NCBI RefSeq assembly: GCF_001598435.1 | Contig: NZ_BCYY01000005.1 | Coordinates: forward strand, 93,505-157,504 | Length of the DNA stretch: 64,000 nucleotides | Direction: 5' to 3' | DNA from: Sphingomonas pituitosa NBRC 102491 | Lineage (GTDB): Bacteria; Pseudomonadota; Alphaproteobacteria; Sphingomonadales; Sphingomonadaceae | In this document: positions 62,927 through 64,000 of the stretch, piece by piece | How the letters are laid out: each line of letters begins with the position of its first letter | Position numbering within the stretch: position 1 is the first letter of the stretch | Position numbers and translations under genes: made by a program | Notes under the pieces: model-generated | Database searches by the model: none | What the model was told of the DNA's origin: nothing | Seen by the model: only the letters and a program-made list of their open reading frames with translations

Positions 62927-63327
62927 TCGGCGGCGTCTTCCAGCGCGTGCATGGCATCGTCGGACAGACCGAAATGGTGGCCGACCTCGTGGATCACGAC
63001 ATGGTACACCAGCCGCTCGAGCGACTCGCCCGTCTCCACCCATTCGTCGAGAATCGCGCGGCGATAGAGGTGGATGCGATCGGGCAGTCCGCCCGAATCG
63101 AACGCCGATTTCTCGCCGATCGGGCGGCCATGATACAGGCCGCTGAGCGCAAACGGATCGTCGATGCCGAGCGCGTCTAGCGTCTCCTCGTCGGCGAACT
63201 CCTCGACCAGCAGCACCACGTCGGCGAGATGCGCCTGGAACGGCGCGGGAATGCGCGCGAGCGCGGCGCGGGCGAGGCGCTCGATCAGGGCGGCATCGGG
63301 GGCGAAGGTTGGCGCTTGCTCCGGCAT
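62923..63327 (-). CDS. Metallopeptidase-like protein (zincin, PF06262-type)
   Basis: The protein has 134 residues from the ATG at 63327 (MPEQAPTF). It holds the zinc-binding HExxH motif in [15 protein letters not shown] plus a downstream Glu (MHALEDAAD), and the family segment [24 protein letters not shown] in two parts. No signal peptide is seen from this start. A longer form from 63378 would overlap the divergent dehydratase gene. Its stop overlaps the ccmA TTG by 4 nt, so it is the first gene of zincin-ccmA-ccmB. The role is unknown. Confidence 0.86.
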   Translation of the reverse strand: MPEQAPTFAPDAALIERLARAALARIPAPFQAHLADVVLLVEEFADEETLDALGIDDPFALSGLYHGRPIGEKSAFDSGGLPDRIHLYRRAILDEWVETGESLERLVYHVVIHEVGHHFGLSDDAMHALEDAAD

Positions 63328-63376
63328 GGCCGAATGCATAGGCGGTTGGGCAGAGAACGAGCAAGGAGGGGATAGC

Positions 63377-63670
63377 ATGGTAGCGCGTTTGACCGAAGGC
63401 CTGCGCGAGGAATCGCTCGCGGCACTGCCCTCGTGGAACTACGAACCCGGACGCGACGCGATCACCCGCCGCTTTCTGTTCGCCGACTTCACCGAAGCGT
63501 TCGGCTTCATGACCCGCGTCGCGCTGATCGCGGAAAAGGCCGATCATCATCCCGAATGGTCGAACGTGTGGAACCGCGTGGACATCCTGCTGACCACCCA
63601 TGACGCCGGCGGCCTTTCGACGCGCGACCTGCAACTGGCCGCGGCAATCGACGCGCTGGTGGCGGGGTAG
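63377..63670 (+). CDS. phhB: Pterin-4a-carbinolamine dehydratase
   Basis: The enzyme regenerates tetrahydrobiopterin-type cofactors after aromatic amino-acid hydroxylation. The protein has 97 residues. Family motifs are [38 protein letters not shown] (in parts: [29 protein letters not shown]) and [18 protein letters not shown] strong AAGGAGG site precedes the ATG at 63377. It is divergent from the zincin gene with about 50 bp between the starts. Confidence 0.94.
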   Translation: MVARLTEGLREESLAALPSWNYEPGRDAITRRFLFADFTEAFGFMTRVALIAEKADHHPEWSNVWNRVDILLTTHDAGGLSTRDLQLAAAIDALVAG

Positions 63671-63682
63671 CGGTGCCTGCGC

Positions 63683-63709
63683 TCCCCTCCCGCTTGCGGG
63701 AGGGGGAGA
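63683..63709. terminator. Hairpin between convergent phhB and TonB-like gene, family E
   Basis: The stem CCCCTCCCGC / GCGGGAGGGG with a very short TT centre sits 13 bp after the phhB stop. It matches the elements at 22592 and 61680. Confidence 0.6.
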
Positions 63710-63713
63710 TCGG

Positions 63714-64000
63714 TCACTCCCCCGGGTCTTCCCGCTCGTAGAGATCCCAGCGATGCTCGCCGGTCACCGTATCGGCATAGTGGCGGCCCGTAGCATCCCT
63801 GCTGGGCACATAGCGGAAGCGCTTCTGGATCAGCTTGCAGGTCGTCTCGTCGAGGTCGCGGTTGCCGCTGCTGCGCGTGACGGTGCAGCTCGAAACCCGG
63901 CCGTCCACGCCCACCACGAAGCGCAACCCCACCGTGCCGCTCGCCCCGGCCTTGAGCGCCGCGCGCGGGTAATCGGCATCGGTGATCCGCCCGCCGATCC
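63714..64000 (-). CDS. TonB-like energy transducer, C-terminal part (runs off the right edge)
   Basis: The visible 94 residues form a TonB C-terminal domain: DADYPRAALKAGASGTVGLR, then FVVGVDGRVSSCTVTRSSGN, ETTCKLIQKRFRYVPSRDATG and the end WDLYEREDPGE. The pattern YPxxAxxxxxxGxVxxxFxVxxxGxV is characteristic. The two Cys (in SSCTVT and TTCKLI) fit the disulfide seen in some such domains. The N-terminal membrane anchor lies outside the window. Whether it serves TonB-dependent receptors or is a TonB-like periplasmic protein cannot be told from this part. Confidence 0.85.
   Translation of the reverse strand, partial: IGGRITDADYPRAALKAGASGTVGLRFVVGVDGRVSSCTVTRSSGNRDLDETTCKLIQKRFRYVPSRDATGRHYADTVTGEHRWDLYEREDPGE

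Overview
The window looks like a housekeeping stretch of a GC-rich alphaproteobacterial chromosome, most likely a sphingomonad. The evidence is an F0 operon with separate b' and b subunits, an alpha-type SspB adaptor, GapR (DUF2312), DUF1244, and the palindromic intergenic repeats typical of this group. No tRNA, rRNA, CRISPR array, prophage or complete insertion sequence was seen. All gaps between genes are under 300 bp.

Layout. 1-5.0 kb: partial uvrC, the F0 ATP synthase operon atpI-B-E-b'-b, and radC. 5.1-10.4 kb: sspB, then hisB-yciI-hisH-hisA-hisF and hisE-HIT, with two opposite-strand genes between hisF and hisE. 10.5-19.1 kb: amino-acid permease, adenosine-kinase-like PfkB enzyme, lipoprotein, quinone reductase, SLC13-type transporter, small proteins and a DEAD-box helicase. 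19.3-24.8 kb: rpiB-glyA-nrdR-trmJ and a NatA/NatB-like ABC exporter. 24.8-32.9 kb: queG, rpsD, a secreted M28 peptidase, and agmatine deiminase (aguA) and N-carbamoylputrescine amidase (aguB) on either side of a chemoreceptor; together the two enzymes convert agmatine to putrescine. 32.9-41.9 kb: DUF418 protein, membrane diguanylate cyclase, acyl-CoA ligase, aldehyde dehydrogenase and S9 peptidase. 42.0-50.4 kb: xseB-ispA-coaD-cyclophilin-queA-EF-hand protein, CDF exporter, HAD phosphatase, prmA-SDR and a DUF2490 protein. 50.5-53.2 kb: two tandem soluble chemoreceptors with nearly identical signalling halves. 53.4-58.3 kb: sdhC-D-A, ruvC, a DUF559 nuclease-like gene, yebC and gapR. 58.4-64.0 kb: amidohydrolase, DUF1244, pyk, ccmB-ccmA-zincin, a pterin dehydratase and a partial TonB-like gene.

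The most unusual structure is a 490-bp cassette (56708-57197). A DUF559 gene lies between 46-bp terminal inverted repeats with one mismatch, and the cassette sits between yebC and ruvC, which are usually neighbours. A gene-free element with the same outer ends lies at 37930-38040. This suggests a small mobile nuclease-plus-palindrome system and its MITE-like derivative. At least four other palindrome classes mark gene ends. One, about 95 bp long, is present six times, four of them between convergent genes and none between divergent genes.
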